A DNA stretch of 6,638 nucleotides from an uncultured bacterium (GCA_905214155.1 CAJMLC010000109.1:1-6638), one strand, 5' to 3'. Positions 1 to 6,360 are shown, counted from the stretch's first letter. Notes: generated by a model from the sequence alone, not told the origin. Made by a program: numbers and translations.

Positions 1-375
1 CGTCTGAATGACCTGCACGATCTCGTCCTGCCGCCTGGCCGGATCTTCGATATGCTCGACGGCCTCGTGATAGTCGGGGTTGAAGCATTTGCCGAGACTG
101 TCCATCGGCATGACGCCGAGCCCGTCCAGCCGCGCGAGCAGCTTCTGCATCAGAAGCTCAACGCCGTGATAGTATGCCTCATCCGTACACGGCGCATCCA
201 GCGCGCGGGCCAGATCGTCGTAGACCGGGAGCAGCGCGAGCACCGCCTTTTTCATACCGTCGGCCTCCGCGCGCTCCAGCTGCGCGGCCGTGCGGCGGCG
301 GTAATTCTGATATTCGCCGCGCAGCGCCTCGAGGGCCTCGTCCGGCGCGGCGGCCTTTTTCGAAAACAGACGCAC
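1..375 (-). CDS. grpE: GrpE nucleotide exchange factor, C-terminus cut by the window edge
   Basis: GrpE is the cytosolic nucleotide exchange factor that releases ADP from DnaK/Hsp70. The minus strand is open from a GTG at 373-375 to the window edge, giving 125 residues with no stop. Visible family features are EYQNYRRRT (residues 21-29) at the end of the long helix, LLPVYDDLARAL (48-59), the GVELLMQKLL segment (71-80), and the GrpE signature FNPDYHEAV (98-106). The C-terminal beta domain is only partly present. The GTG start is chosen because AGGAGGG lies 7 bases upstream (383-389) and no better start exists: the in-frame TGA of the J-protein gene is only one codon before it. The N-terminus before the RRRT motif is about 45 residues shorter than in E. 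coli GrpE, as far as I recall that protein. Family assignment is secure. Whether this is the main GrpE or a second copy is unknown. Confidence 0.9.
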   Translation of the reverse strand, partial: MRLFSKKAAAPDEALEALRGEYQNYRRRTAAQLERAEADGMKKAVLALLPVYDDLARALDAPCTDEAYYHGVELLMQKLLARLDGLGVMPMDSLGKCFNPDYHEAVEHIEDPARRQDEIVQVIQT

Positions 376-378
376 GGC

Positions 379-1011
379 TCAGCCCTCCTGTGTGTTCGTG
401 CTCTTCTGGCTGCCGAAGCCGTAGCCATAGTAGGGGTCAGTCTGCTGGCTGCCGCTCTGATAGGTGTCGGAGTAGCTGCTGCTGTTGTCGTAGGTGGCAT
501 AGCCGGACGGATTGAGATACAGATAACTGCATCCGCCGAACAGGCCGTAAAACAGCTGGAACAGCAGATAGATCAGGAAGATCTTGCCGAGGATGCTGCC
601 GCGCCGCCGCGTGTGGCGGTATGTCCACTGATACTGGTTCTGGTTCTGCGCGTCGTCGCCGTCCTGCTGCGGGCGGTAGTTCGTATAATACGTGTAGGTA
701 TAGCGCGGCTGATCCTGATCCTGGCTCTGCTCGCCCCAGAAAGCGGAGAACGGGTCATAATACTGCTGGTTCTGATACTGCTGGCGTGCCTGCTGCTGAT
801 AGCGCTGCTGCGCCTGCTGCTGGCGGTACGCCTGCGGATTTTTCAGCAGGTCATAGGCCTCGTTGACCTCGTTCATCTTCTGCGCGGCGGTGGGGTCGTT
901 CGGGTTCAGGTCGGGATGGTATTTCTTTGCGAGGGTGCGGTATGCCTGCCGGATCTCGTCCTCCGTCGCATTTTCGGACACGCCGAGCACCTGGTACGGA
1001 TTTTTATCCAT
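379..1011 (-). CDS. Membrane-anchored J-domain (DnaJ-like) co-chaperone
   Basis: J-domain proteins stimulate Hsp70 ATPase activity and deliver clients. This 210-residue protein starts with a full J domain (residues 4-60): NPYQVLGV, the helix-II stretch RQAYRTLAKKYHPDL with the essential HPD at 32-34, and NEVNEAYDLL at 47-56. Residues 60-128 are rich in Gln, Tyr and Asn. A hydrophobic segment at about 139-160, preceded by the basic HTRRRG, looks like one membrane helix with the J domain in the cytosol. The last 50 residues are rich in Ser, Tyr, Gly and Gln. There is no G/F region, zinc-finger repeat or substrate-binding CTD, so it is a type III (class C) J-protein and should not be named dnaJ. 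The ATG is supported by AAGGAGGG 6 bases upstream (1018-1025). It is the first gene of a unit with grpE, separated from it by a single codon. Client or target is unknown. Confidence 0.88.
   Translation of the reverse strand: MDKNPYQVLGVSENATEDEIRQAYRTLAKKYHPDLNPNDPTAAQKMNEVNEAYDLLKNPQAYRQQQAQQRYQQQARQQYQNQQYYDPFSAFWGEQSQDQDQPRYTYTYYTNYRPQQDGDDAQNQNQYQWTYRHTRRRGSILGKIFLIYLLFQLFYGLFGGCSYLYLNPSGYATYDNSSSYSDTYQSGSQQTDPYYGYGFGSQKSTNTQEG
383..389 (-). promoter_or_regulatory. Ribosome binding site of grpE
   Basis: The minus strand reads AGGAGGG, 7 bases before the GTG at 375. It overlaps the last codons of the upstream J-protein gene. It decides the non-ATG start of grpE and implies translation coupled to the upstream gene. 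Confidence 0.8.
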
Positions 1012-1017
1012 TCCGCT

Positions 1018-1025
1018 CCCTCCTT
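1018..1025 (-). promoter_or_regulatory. Ribosome binding site of the J-protein gene
   Basis: The minus strand reads AAGGAGGG, 6 bases before the ATG at 1011. This supports the start that places the J domain at the very N-terminus. Confidence 0.8.
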
Positions 1026-1045
1026 CAGCTCTGAAATCATAATCA

Positions 1046-1077
1046 ATTATACATAGCTTTCCCCGCGTATGTGTGAA
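1046..1077 (-). promoter_or_regulatory. Probable promoter of the J-protein/grpE unit
   Basis: A perfect TATAAT (1051 down to 1046 on the minus strand) lies 34 bases before the ATG, with the AT-rich TGATTATGATTTC just after it. The -35 is weak: TTCACA at 1077-1072 has a 20-base spacer, and closer hexamers match poorly. A transcript would start near 1039, leaving a leader of about 28 bases. I see no CIRCE inverted repeat (TTAGCACTC / GAGTGCTAA), so HrcA control of this unit is not supported by the sequence. Confidence 0.5.
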
Positions 1078-1108
1078 TCATTTTTTAACGTTCCAGGGCA
1101 AAATGATG

Positions 1109-1157
1109 AAAAAACAGGGAGCCGCCCCGATTTTCGGGCGGCTCCGCATGATTTTTT
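1109..1157 (-). terminator. Intrinsic terminator of pepD, possibly bidirectional
   Basis: A perfect 10-bp GC-rich stem (GGAGCCGCCC at 1118-1127 with GGGCGGCTCC at 1136-1145) closes an 8-base loop. On the minus strand the stem is followed after 3 bases by six T (complement of 1109-1114), about 50 bases past the pepD stop, so it should end the pepD transcript. On the plus strand six T (1152-1157) follow the stem after 6 bases, so it could also stop antisense transcription coming from the left. It separates pepD from the J-protein promoter. Confidence 0.85.
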
Positions 1158-1195
1158 GCAGTGAAATGCAGAAAAAGCTGAAAAATGTGTGAAAC

Positions 1196-2641
1196 TCAGG
1201 CAAGCGCCTCCAGCACACCGCGCAGCAGCTTCCACGTGCGCTGCACCGAGGGGATGGACATTTTCTCGCGCGGCGTGTGGATCTCGAGCAGGTCCGGGCC
1301 GAAGGACACGCAGTCCAGCCCCGGCAGCTTGCCGGAAAACAGGCCGCACTCGAGTCCTGCATGGATGGCCTCGATCTTCGGCGCGTGGCCGTACTGTTCC
1401 GTGAACACGCGCACCATCGTGTCGCGCAGCGCAGAGTCGCGCTTATACTCCCACGCGGGATAGTCGCCGGTGATTTCCATCGACGCGCCGAGCAGCGCGC
1501 AGAGCGCCGCGAAGCGGTCGAGCAGCATCTCCTTCTCCGAGGCCACGGAGCTGCGCACCGAGGCGCTCGCGGCCAGCCGCCCGTCCGCGACATGGAAGAT
1601 GCCGAGGTTGCTCGACGTCTGGACGAGGCCGGGAATGTCCATGCTCATGGATACGATCCCGTTCGGCACGAGCTGCAAAAACTGCACGACCGTTTTGCTG
1701 GCCGCTTCCGTCAGCGCGGACGGCGCGGGATTTCCGCTGCGGACGGTCAGCGTGAGGCCGGGATCGGAGACGGCGTGCTCCGCGCGGAACGCCGCTTCCA
1801 GCTCAGAGACGAGCGTCTGCACCGCCGGGAGCTGCGCCGGCTCCACCGCGAGGACGGCGCGGGCCGAGGCCGGGATGGCGTTGTCCTTCAAGCCGCTCTC
1901 CGCCGAGACGATGCGCAGCGGAACGATCTTGCCGATGGCGGCCAGCGCGCGGCCCAGCAGGATGGCGGCATTTGCGCGGCTCTTGTCAATTTCAGTACCG
2001 GAATGGCCGCCGGTCAGGCCGGTCAGCTCGAGCACCACGGTCGGCAGCGAGCAGACTTCCGACGCCAGAGGCAGCCGGACATTGGCCCGCGCACCGCCCG
2101 CGCAGCTCACGGTGAAGATGCCCTCGTCCTCAGAGTCGATGTTCAGAAGCCGCCGCGCCGTGAGCGGCGAGACGTCGAGACCCGCCGCGCCCTCCATGCC
2201 GACCTCCTCGTCGACCGTAAAAACGGCCTCGATGCGCGGATGGCGGAGCGTTTTGTCATCCATCGCAGCGAGCGCCATCGCGATGGCAATGCCGTCGTCG
2301 CCGCCGAGCGTCGTGCCGCGGGCGTAGAGATAATCGCCGTCCAGCGCGAGGTCGAGTCCGTCGCGCGTCATATCCAGCGGGCAGTCCGCCGTTTTTTCGG
2401 TGACCATGTCGAGGTGGCCCTGCACGATGACCGGCTCGGCGCTTTCGCAGCCGGGCGTGGCCGGGCAGATGATGATGACGTTGTTCAGCGCGTCCTGATG
2501 GACCTCAAAGCCATGGGCTTCTGCAAAGCGGACGCAATAGTCGGAGATGGCTTTCGTGTTGCCGGAGCCGTGCGGAATGGCGCAGAGATCGGCAAAATAG
2601 GAAAATACGGATTTCGGTTCCAGCGTGTCGGTGATTCGCAT
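1196..2641 (-). CDS. pepD: PepD-type M20 dipeptidase (aminoacyl-histidine / cytosol non-specific dipeptidase)
   Basis: This is a cytosolic zinc dipeptidase with broad specificity, including Xaa-His dipeptides, and works in peptide turnover. It has 481 residues, against about 485 for E. coli PepD. The metal and catalytic residues are all visible: GHLDMV with H76 and D78; GGDDG with D115; TVDEEVG with E145 (general base) and E146; NIDSEDEG with D169; and LLEIHTP with H455. These match the E. coli pattern (H80, D82, D119, E149, E150, D173, H461) with near-constant offsets. The inserted dimerisation/lid domain starts near TGLTGGHSG (207-215) and runs to about 390. The start is fixed by TAAGGAGGT 6 bases upstream. 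It lies 129 bases after the ABC pair on the same strand and ends at its own terminator. The exact substrate cannot be read from sequence. Confidence 0.93.
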   Translation of the reverse strand: MRITDTLEPKSVFSYFADLCAIPHGSGNTKAISDYCVRFAEAHGFEVHQDALNNVIIICPATPGCESAEPVIVQGHLDMVTEKTADCPLDMTRDGLDLALDGDYLYARGTTLGGDDGIAIAMALAAMDDKTLRHPRIEAVFTVDEEVGMEGAAGLDVSPLTARRLLNIDSEDEGIFTVSCAGGARANVRLPLASEVCSLPTVVLELTGLTGGHSGTEIDKSRANAAILLGRALAAIGKIVPLRIVSAESGLKDNAIPASARAVLAVEPAQLPAVQTLVSELEAAFRAEHAVSDPGLTLTVRSGNPAPSALTEAASKTVVQFLQLVPNGIVSMSMDIPGLVQTSSNLGIFHVADGRLAASASVRSSVASEKEMLLDRFAALCALLGASMEITGDYPAWEYKRDSALRDTMVRVFTEQYGHAPKIEAIHAGLECGLFSGKLPGLDCVSFGPDLLEIHTPREKMSIPSVQRTWKLLRGVLEALA

Positions 2642-2647
2642 GGGATG

Positions 2648-2656
2648 ACCTCCTTA
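2648..2656 (-). promoter_or_regulatory. Very strong ribosome binding site of pepD
   Basis: The minus strand reads TAAGGAGGT, an almost full match to the anti-Shine-Dalgarno, 6 bases before the ATG at 2641. No convincing promoter is visible between it and the hairpins at 2690-2757: TACGAT near 2660 has no usable -35. Confidence 0.85.
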
Positions 2657-2689
2657 TACTATCGTAATTTGAATATTTTTTCGTTGTAG

Positions 2690-2711
2690 GGGCCGATGCC
2701 CTCATCGGCCC
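2690..2711. repeat. Hairpin repeat of the GTAGGGG type
   Basis: GGGCCGATG (2690-2698) pairs perfectly over 9 bp with CATCGGCCC (2703-2711) around a 4-base loop. It is preceded by GTAGG. A second hairpin with the same GTAGGGG edge, but on the other strand, is at 6474-6492. No T-run follows on either strand, so it is not a classic terminator. Confidence 0.75.
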
Positions 2712-2714
2712 TAA

Positions 2715-2726
2715 CCCCGCCGCAGC
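2715..2726 (+). repeat. Repeat box CCCCGCCGCAGC, copy 1
   Basis: This 12-base box occurs three times in the window (2715, 6343 and 6533), always on the plus strand. Each copy is followed within about 10 bases by a pyrimidine-rich hairpin arm of the CCTCCC or CCCCCC kind. It appears to mark one end of a repeat unit. Confidence 0.7.
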
Positions 2727-2728
2727 GG

Positions 2729-2757
2729 AAAGCCTCCCTTGTGTAAAGGGAGCCTTT
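2729..2757. repeat. CCTCCC-type hairpin in the ABC-pepD gap
   Basis: AAAGCCTCCCTT (2729-2740) pairs with AAGGGAGCCTTT (2746-2757) with a single C-C mismatch and a 5-base loop. It starts 14 bases past the stop of the second ABC gene in transcription order. There is no T-run after it, so it may stabilise or weakly terminate the ABC mRNA rather than act as a standard terminator. It is a shortened relative of the hairpins at 6362-6383, 6448-6469 and 6551-6570. Confidence 0.75.
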
Positions 2758-2770
2758 AGGTTCGGCAAAA

Positions 2771-4513
2771 TTACGGAGCAAACTGGCTATTATAAAGCTT
2801 CGCATAGAAGCCGTTCTGCCGGAGCAGCTCGTCGTGCCTGCCCTGCTCGATGATATGGCCGTTCTGCATGACCAAAATCACATCCGCCTCGCGGATGGTC
2901 GACAGGCGGTGAGCAACGATAAAGCTCGTGCGGCCCTGCATCATGGCGGCAAACGCCTGCTGGATCTTCAGCTCGGTGCGCGTGTCGATGGAGCTGGTCG
3001 CCTCGTCCAAAATCAGCATCGGCGGCAGCGCCAGCATGAGCCGCGCGATGCAGAGCAGCTGCCGCTGCCCGGCGGAGAGGCCCGCACTGGTGTCGGTCAA
3101 GGGTGTGCCATAACCCTGCGGCAGGCGCGTGATGAAGCCGTTGGCATGCGCGGCCTTCGCCGCGGCCTCGATCTCGTCCTCCGTGGCATCCGGCCGGGCC
3201 AGCGTGATGTTCTCGCGCACCGTGCCGGTCTTTAGCCATGTATCCTGCAAGACCATGCCGAAGTTTTGCCGGAGACTGTCGCGCGTGACGCTGCGCACAT
3301 CGTGCCCGTCGACGGTGATCGCGCCGCCGTTCACGTCGTAAAAGCGCATAAGCAGATTGATGAGCGTCGTCTTGCCGCAGCCCGTCGGGCCGACGATGGC
3401 GACGCGCTCGCCCGGGCGGACGTCGAGGTTCACATCCTCGAGCAGCGGTGTCTGCGGCACGTAGCGGAACGCCACATGCTCCAGCGCGACGCGGCCCGTC
3501 ACGTCCGTGAGCGTTTCCGCATCCGGCGCGTCGGGGATCTGCTCCGGCTCGTCCATCAGCGCGAAGACACGTCCAGCGCAGGCGACAGCGTTTTGCAGCT
3601 CAGTGACAACGCCGGAAATTTCATTAAACGGCTTGGCGTACTGGTTGGCATAGCTGAGGAAAACCGTCAGGCCGCCGACCGTAATGGCACCTGCCACGGC
3701 AGACATGGCACCCGCAAGGCAAACACTGGCATAGACCACGCTGGTGACAAAGCGCGTGACCGGGTTCGTCAGCGAGGAGAAGAACGTCGCACGGAGCGAT
3801 GCCTTACGCAGCGCCTCGTTCAGCGCACCGAAGCGCGCCTCGGCGCGCGGCTCATAGCCGAACGCCTGCACGACCTTCTGCCCGTCGACCATCTCGTTGA
3901 GGAAGGCCGTCTGCTCGCCGCGCGACTGCGACTGCTCGCGGAACATATTATAGGTGCGCGAGGCGATGAATTTTGCCGCAAAGAGGGACAGCGGCGTCAG
4001 CACGACGACGACGAGCGTGATCTTCCAGTTCAGATAGAACATGATGCCGAGTGTGCCGAGGATCGTGAGTACACCCGTAAACAACTGTGTGAAGCCCATG
4101 AGCAGGCCGTCGGCAAACTGGTCGACATCGGCGATCATGCGGCTGATGACGTCGCCGGAGGGATGGCTGTCGAGGTAGGAAAGCGGCAACTTCTGCAGGT
4201 GGGCGAACGCCTCGGCGCGGGTATCGCGCGTGACGCAGAAGACGATGCGGTTATTGACCACATTCATCACCCACTGCGCCGCGGCGCCCAGCAGCGCGAG
4301 CACCGCGATCTCCAGCCCGATGGACGCGACCGCCGTGAAGACGACCTGTCCGGGCCCGACGATGGCGTCGACCGCCTTGCCGACGAGGATCGGGATATAG
4401 AGCGCGGCGGCGACGTTCCCCGCCGCGCAGAGCAGCGCGAGGACGATCCAGACGGTATAGGGCTTCAGATGCCGCAGCACGCGGCGGAGCGATTCGGAGG
4501 AAGAAAGTTTCAT
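2771..4513 (-). CDS. ABC exporter half-transporter, canonical-NBD subunit (TM288-like)
   Basis: This 580-residue inner-membrane protein has an N-terminal six-helix exporter domain (about 15-310) and a C-terminal ATPase domain. The ATPase motifs are all canonical apart from the signature: aromatic A-loop Y351, Walker A GPTGCGKTT (375-383), Q-loop Q423 in LQDTWL, signature LSAGQ (479-483), Walker B LILDE with catalytic E504, and switch H535 in VAHRLSTI. It should pair with the upstream degenerate subunit to form a heterodimer that exports drugs, lipids or peptides; the substrate cannot be told. The start is the ATG at 4513, which overlaps the previous stop as ATGA and has AAGGAGG 7 bases upstream. 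The frame stays open to an ATG at 4690, but that extension is proline/arginine-rich antisense-like sequence from the other gene's reading frame and lacks family similarity. The stop is TAA at 2771. Confidence 0.92.
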   Translation of the reverse strand: MKLSSSESLRRVLRHLKPYTVWIVLALLCAAGNVAAALYIPILVGKAVDAIVGPGQVVFTAVASIGLEIAVLALLGAAAQWVMNVVNNRIVFCVTRDTRAEAFAHLQKLPLSYLDSHPSGDVISRMIADVDQFADGLLMGFTQLFTGVLTILGTLGIMFYLNWKITLVVVVLTPLSLFAAKFIASRTYNMFREQSQSRGEQTAFLNEMVDGQKVVQAFGYEPRAEARFGALNEALRKASLRATFFSSLTNPVTRFVTSVVYASVCLAGAMSAVAGAITVGGLTVFLSYANQYAKPFNEISGVVTELQNAVACAGRVFALMDEPEQIPDAPDAETLTDVTGRVALEHVAFRYVPQTPLLEDVNLDVRPGERVAIVGPTGCGKTTLINLLMRFYDVNGGAITVDGHDVRSVTRDSLRQNFGMVLQDTWLKTGTVRENITLARPDATEDEIEAAAKAAHANGFITRLPQGYGTPLTDTSAGLSAGQRQLLCIARLMLALPPMLILDEATSSIDTRTELKIQQAFAAMMQGRTSFIVAHRLSTIREADVILVMQNGHIIEQGRHDELLRQNGFYAKLYNSQFAP

Positions 4514-6237
4514 CGTGCATCCTCCTTTTTGAACTGAGAATCGTAGATCTCGCGGTAGACCGGGCAGGTTTCCAGCAGCTCGCCATGCGTCCCGCGGCCG
4601 ACGAGGCGGCCCTCGTCGAGGACGAGGATCTGGTCGGCAAAGCGGATGGACGCTGTGCGCTGCGAGATCAAAAACGTGGTGGGATGCCACGGCAGCTCAC
4701 GCAGCGCGTGGCGCAGCGCGGCATCGGTGGCAAAGTCGAGCGCGGAGGCGCTGTCATCCAAAATCAGAATTTCCGGTTTCCGGGTCAGGGCGCGGGCGAT
4801 GGTGAGCCGCTGGCGCTGGCCGCCGGAGAGATTGCGTCCGCCGGCCTCGATCAGATAGTCCAGGCCGCCTTCCTTGCCCGCGACGATCTCGGCGGCCTGC
4901 GCCGTCTCGAGCGCCATGGCGAGCGTCTCGTTGGAGGCGCGTTCGTCGCCCCAGAGCAGATTTTCGCGGATGGTGCCCCGGAAGAGCAGCGCCTTCTGCG
5001 GCACAAGGCCGAGCTTGGCGCGCAGCGCAGCAAGCGGATAGTCCCGCACGTCGACGCCATTCACTGTGACGGAGCCTTCGTCCACGTCGTAGAAGCGGCC
5101 GATGAGGTTGGCGAGCATCGTCTTGCCGGAGCCGGTGCCGCCGATAATGCCGATGGTCTGGCCGCGCTTTGCGGTAAAATCGATGTCCGAGAGCGTCGGC
5201 ACCTCGGCGCCGGGGCAGCGGAACGTGACATGGTGGAACGAGACGGCCTCGTCGGTGTCGACCGGCTGCGGCATGGCATCCGGCGCAGAGAGGGACGGCT
5301 CCTGCTCCAGCAGCTGGCCGATGCGGCTGCCGCTGGCGATCGAGCGCGTGATGTTCAGGATCAGGTTGGCAAACTTGATGAGTTCCACCAAAATCTGCGA
5401 CATGTAGTTATAGAGCGCGATGACCTGCCCCTGCGTGAGCGCGCCAGAGTCGACGCGCACCGCACCGGTGCGCAGGATGGCGACGATGGCGAGGTTGACG
5501 ATCACGTAGGTCAGCGGGTTCAGCAGCGCGGAGATGCGGCCGACGAAGCGCTGCGTCTGCGTGAGATCGGCATTTTTCTCCGAAAATGCATCCGTCTCCC
5601 GGTTTTGCAGGCGGAAGGCGCGGATGACGCGGACGCCGTCGAGATTTTCGCGCGTCGCGCCGAGGACGCGATCGAGCTTTTCCTGCACCTTGCGATAGAG
5701 CGGGATGCAGGCGAGCATGATCGCAAAGACGACGGCGAACAGCGCCGGGATCGTCACGACGAAGACGAGCGCGGCCTTCGCATCGACGGTGAAGGCCATG
5801 ACCATCGCGCCGAACACGACGAACGGCGACCGCAGCAGCAGCCGCAGCGTGAGATTCAGGCCATTCTGCACCTGATTCATGTCGCTGGTGAGGCGCGTGA
5901 GCAGCGTCGGCGTGCCGACCTGATCGAGGTCGGCATAGCTGAGCGTCTGGATGTGCGCGAAGAGCGCCTCGCGCAGGCTGGCGGTGAAGCCGGTGGCTGC
6001 GCGGGCCGCGAAATACTGCGCCGTGACCGCGCACAGAAGGCCGAGCAGGCCGAGGCCGATCATCCAGCCGCAGCGGGAGAGGATATAGCCCTTATTGCCG
6101 TTTGCGACGCCGATGTCGATGATGCTCGCGACGATGAGCGGGATCAGCAGCTCGAGCAGGGCCTCCGTGAGCTTGAACAGCGGCGCGAGGATGCTGTCGC
6201 GGGTATGGGGTTTGAGATAGGCGAGAATACGCTTCAT
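4510..6237 (-). CDS. ABC exporter half-transporter, degenerate-NBD subunit (TM287-like)
   Basis: This 575-residue inner-membrane protein starts MKRILAYLKP and has six membrane helices (about 18-42, 57-79, 134-151, 155-177, 240-258, 273-295), then an ATPase domain. Walker A is GGTGSGKT (366-373), Q-loop Q414, signature LSGGQ (470-474). Three key positions are altered: the catalytic Glu after Walker B is Asp (LILDD, D495), the switch His is Gln (ISQR, Q526), and the A-loop aromatic is Cys (FRCPG, C341). The Glu-to-Asp and His-to-Gln changes are known from the degenerate subunit of heterodimeric exporters such as Thermotoga TM287/288. Its normal LSGGQ would serve the partner's working site, while the partner's LSAGQ faces this degenerate site. 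The start has AGGAAG 7 bases upstream and a good promoter. It overlaps the next gene by 4 bases (ATGA). Substrate unknown. Confidence 0.93.
   Translation of the reverse strand: MKRILAYLKPHTRDSILAPLFKLTEALLELLIPLIVASIIDIGVANGNKGYILSRCGWMIGLGLLGLLCAVTAQYFAARAATGFTASLREALFAHIQTLSYADLDQVGTPTLLTRLTSDMNQVQNGLNLTLRLLLRSPFVVFGAMVMAFTVDAKAALVFVVTIPALFAVVFAIMLACIPLYRKVQEKLDRVLGATRENLDGVRVIRAFRLQNRETDAFSEKNADLTQTQRFVGRISALLNPLTYVIVNLAIVAILRTGAVRVDSGALTQGQVIALYNYMSQILVELIKFANLILNITRSIASGSRIGQLLEQEPSLSAPDAMPQPVDTDEAVSFHHVTFRCPGAEVPTLSDIDFTAKRGQTIGIIGGTGSGKTMLANLIGRFYDVDEGSVTVNGVDVRDYPLAALRAKLGLVPQKALLFRGTIRENLLWGDERASNETLAMALETAQAAEIVAGKEGGLDYLIEAGGRNLSGGQRQRLTIARALTRKPEILILDDSASALDFATDAALRHALRELPWHPTTFLISQRTASIRFADQILVLDEGRLVGRGTHGELLETCPVYREIYDSQFKKEDAR
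4521..4527 (-). promoter_or_regulatory. Ribosome binding site of the second ABC gene
   Basis: The minus strand reads AAGGAGG inside the last codons of the first ABC gene, 7 bases before the ATG at 4513. It decides this start over the upstream ATG at 4690, and with the ATGA overlap it points to coupled, roughly equal production of the two subunits. Confidence 0.85.
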
Positions 6238-6244
6238 GGCATTA

Positions 6245-6250
6245 CTTCCT
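6245..6250 (-). promoter_or_regulatory. Ribosome binding site of the first ABC gene
   Basis: The minus strand reads AGGAAG, 7 bases before the ATG at 6237. It is weaker than the other sites in this window, which match AGGAGG. Confidence 0.65.
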
Positions 6251-6272
6251 GTTTTGATTTCATCAACGGTGT

Positions 6273-6301
6273 ATTATACCATATCATTCCCGCTTTTTCC
6301 A
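6273..6301 (-). promoter_or_regulatory. Promoter of the ABC exporter operon
   Basis: The minus strand carries TGGAAA (6301-6296; 4 of 6 to TTGACA), a 17-base spacer, and TATAAT (6278-6273) preceded by TG one base away, giving a perfect extended -10 (TGGTATAAT). Transcription should start near 6266, with a leader of about 29 bases before the ATG at 6237. I see no clear operator palindrome overlapping it. Confidence 0.75.
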
Positions 6302-6333
6302 CCCGGCGGCGGATAAAAATCACATCCCGCCCC

Positions 6334-6354
6334 CGCCCGCATCCCCGCCGCAGC
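6334..6354 (+). repeat. Direct repeat containing the CCCCGCCGCAGC box, copy 2
   Basis: A 21-base stretch here is identical to 6524-6544. It contains CGCCCGCAT followed by the box CCCCGCCGCAGC, which is also found at 2715-2726. In both full copies it directly precedes a nested hairpin unit, so it may be the edge of the repeat element. Confidence 0.8.
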
Positions 6355-6360
6355 AGCAAA

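Noticed and set aside
519..545. Lipobox in the J-protein (LFGGC, C161)
   Set aside because: The hydrophobic segment is internal, about 140 residues from the start, and the box matches poorly, so a lipoprotein signal is unlikely.
52..1056. 334-codon open frame on the plus strand
   Set aside because: It is the antisense of the J-protein and grpE genes, both of which have family motifs and ribosome binding sites. Its hydrophobic Leu/Val/Ala runs come from the antisense of Gln-rich codons.
1030..1100. CIRCE/HrcA operator upstream of the J-protein gene
   Set aside because: No TTAGCACTC / GAGTGCTAA inverted repeat can be found in this interval.
1277..2689. 470-codon open frame on the plus strand
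   Set aside because: Antisense of pepD. The Arg/Ala/His/Asp-rich product is typical of GC-rich shadow frames and has no family motif.
2655..2690. pepD promoter around TACGAT / TAGTAT
   Set aside because: No -35 with more than two matches at a normal spacing, and TAGTAT touches the ribosome binding site.
3266..4537. 423-codon open frame on the plus strand
   Set aside because: Antisense of the second ABC gene, with shadow-type composition and no recognisable domain.
4514..4690. N-terminal extension of the second ABC protein from the ATG at 4690
   Set aside because: The 59 extra residues are Pro/Arg-rich text from a second frame of the first ABC gene. The ATG at 4513 has a good ribosome binding site, ATGA coupling and the typical exporter start.
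6234..6242. Two-codon ORF (ATG CCA TGA) overlapping the start of the first ABC gene
   Set aside because: Its ATG is only 2 bases from AGGAAG, too close for normal initiation, so it is probably chance.
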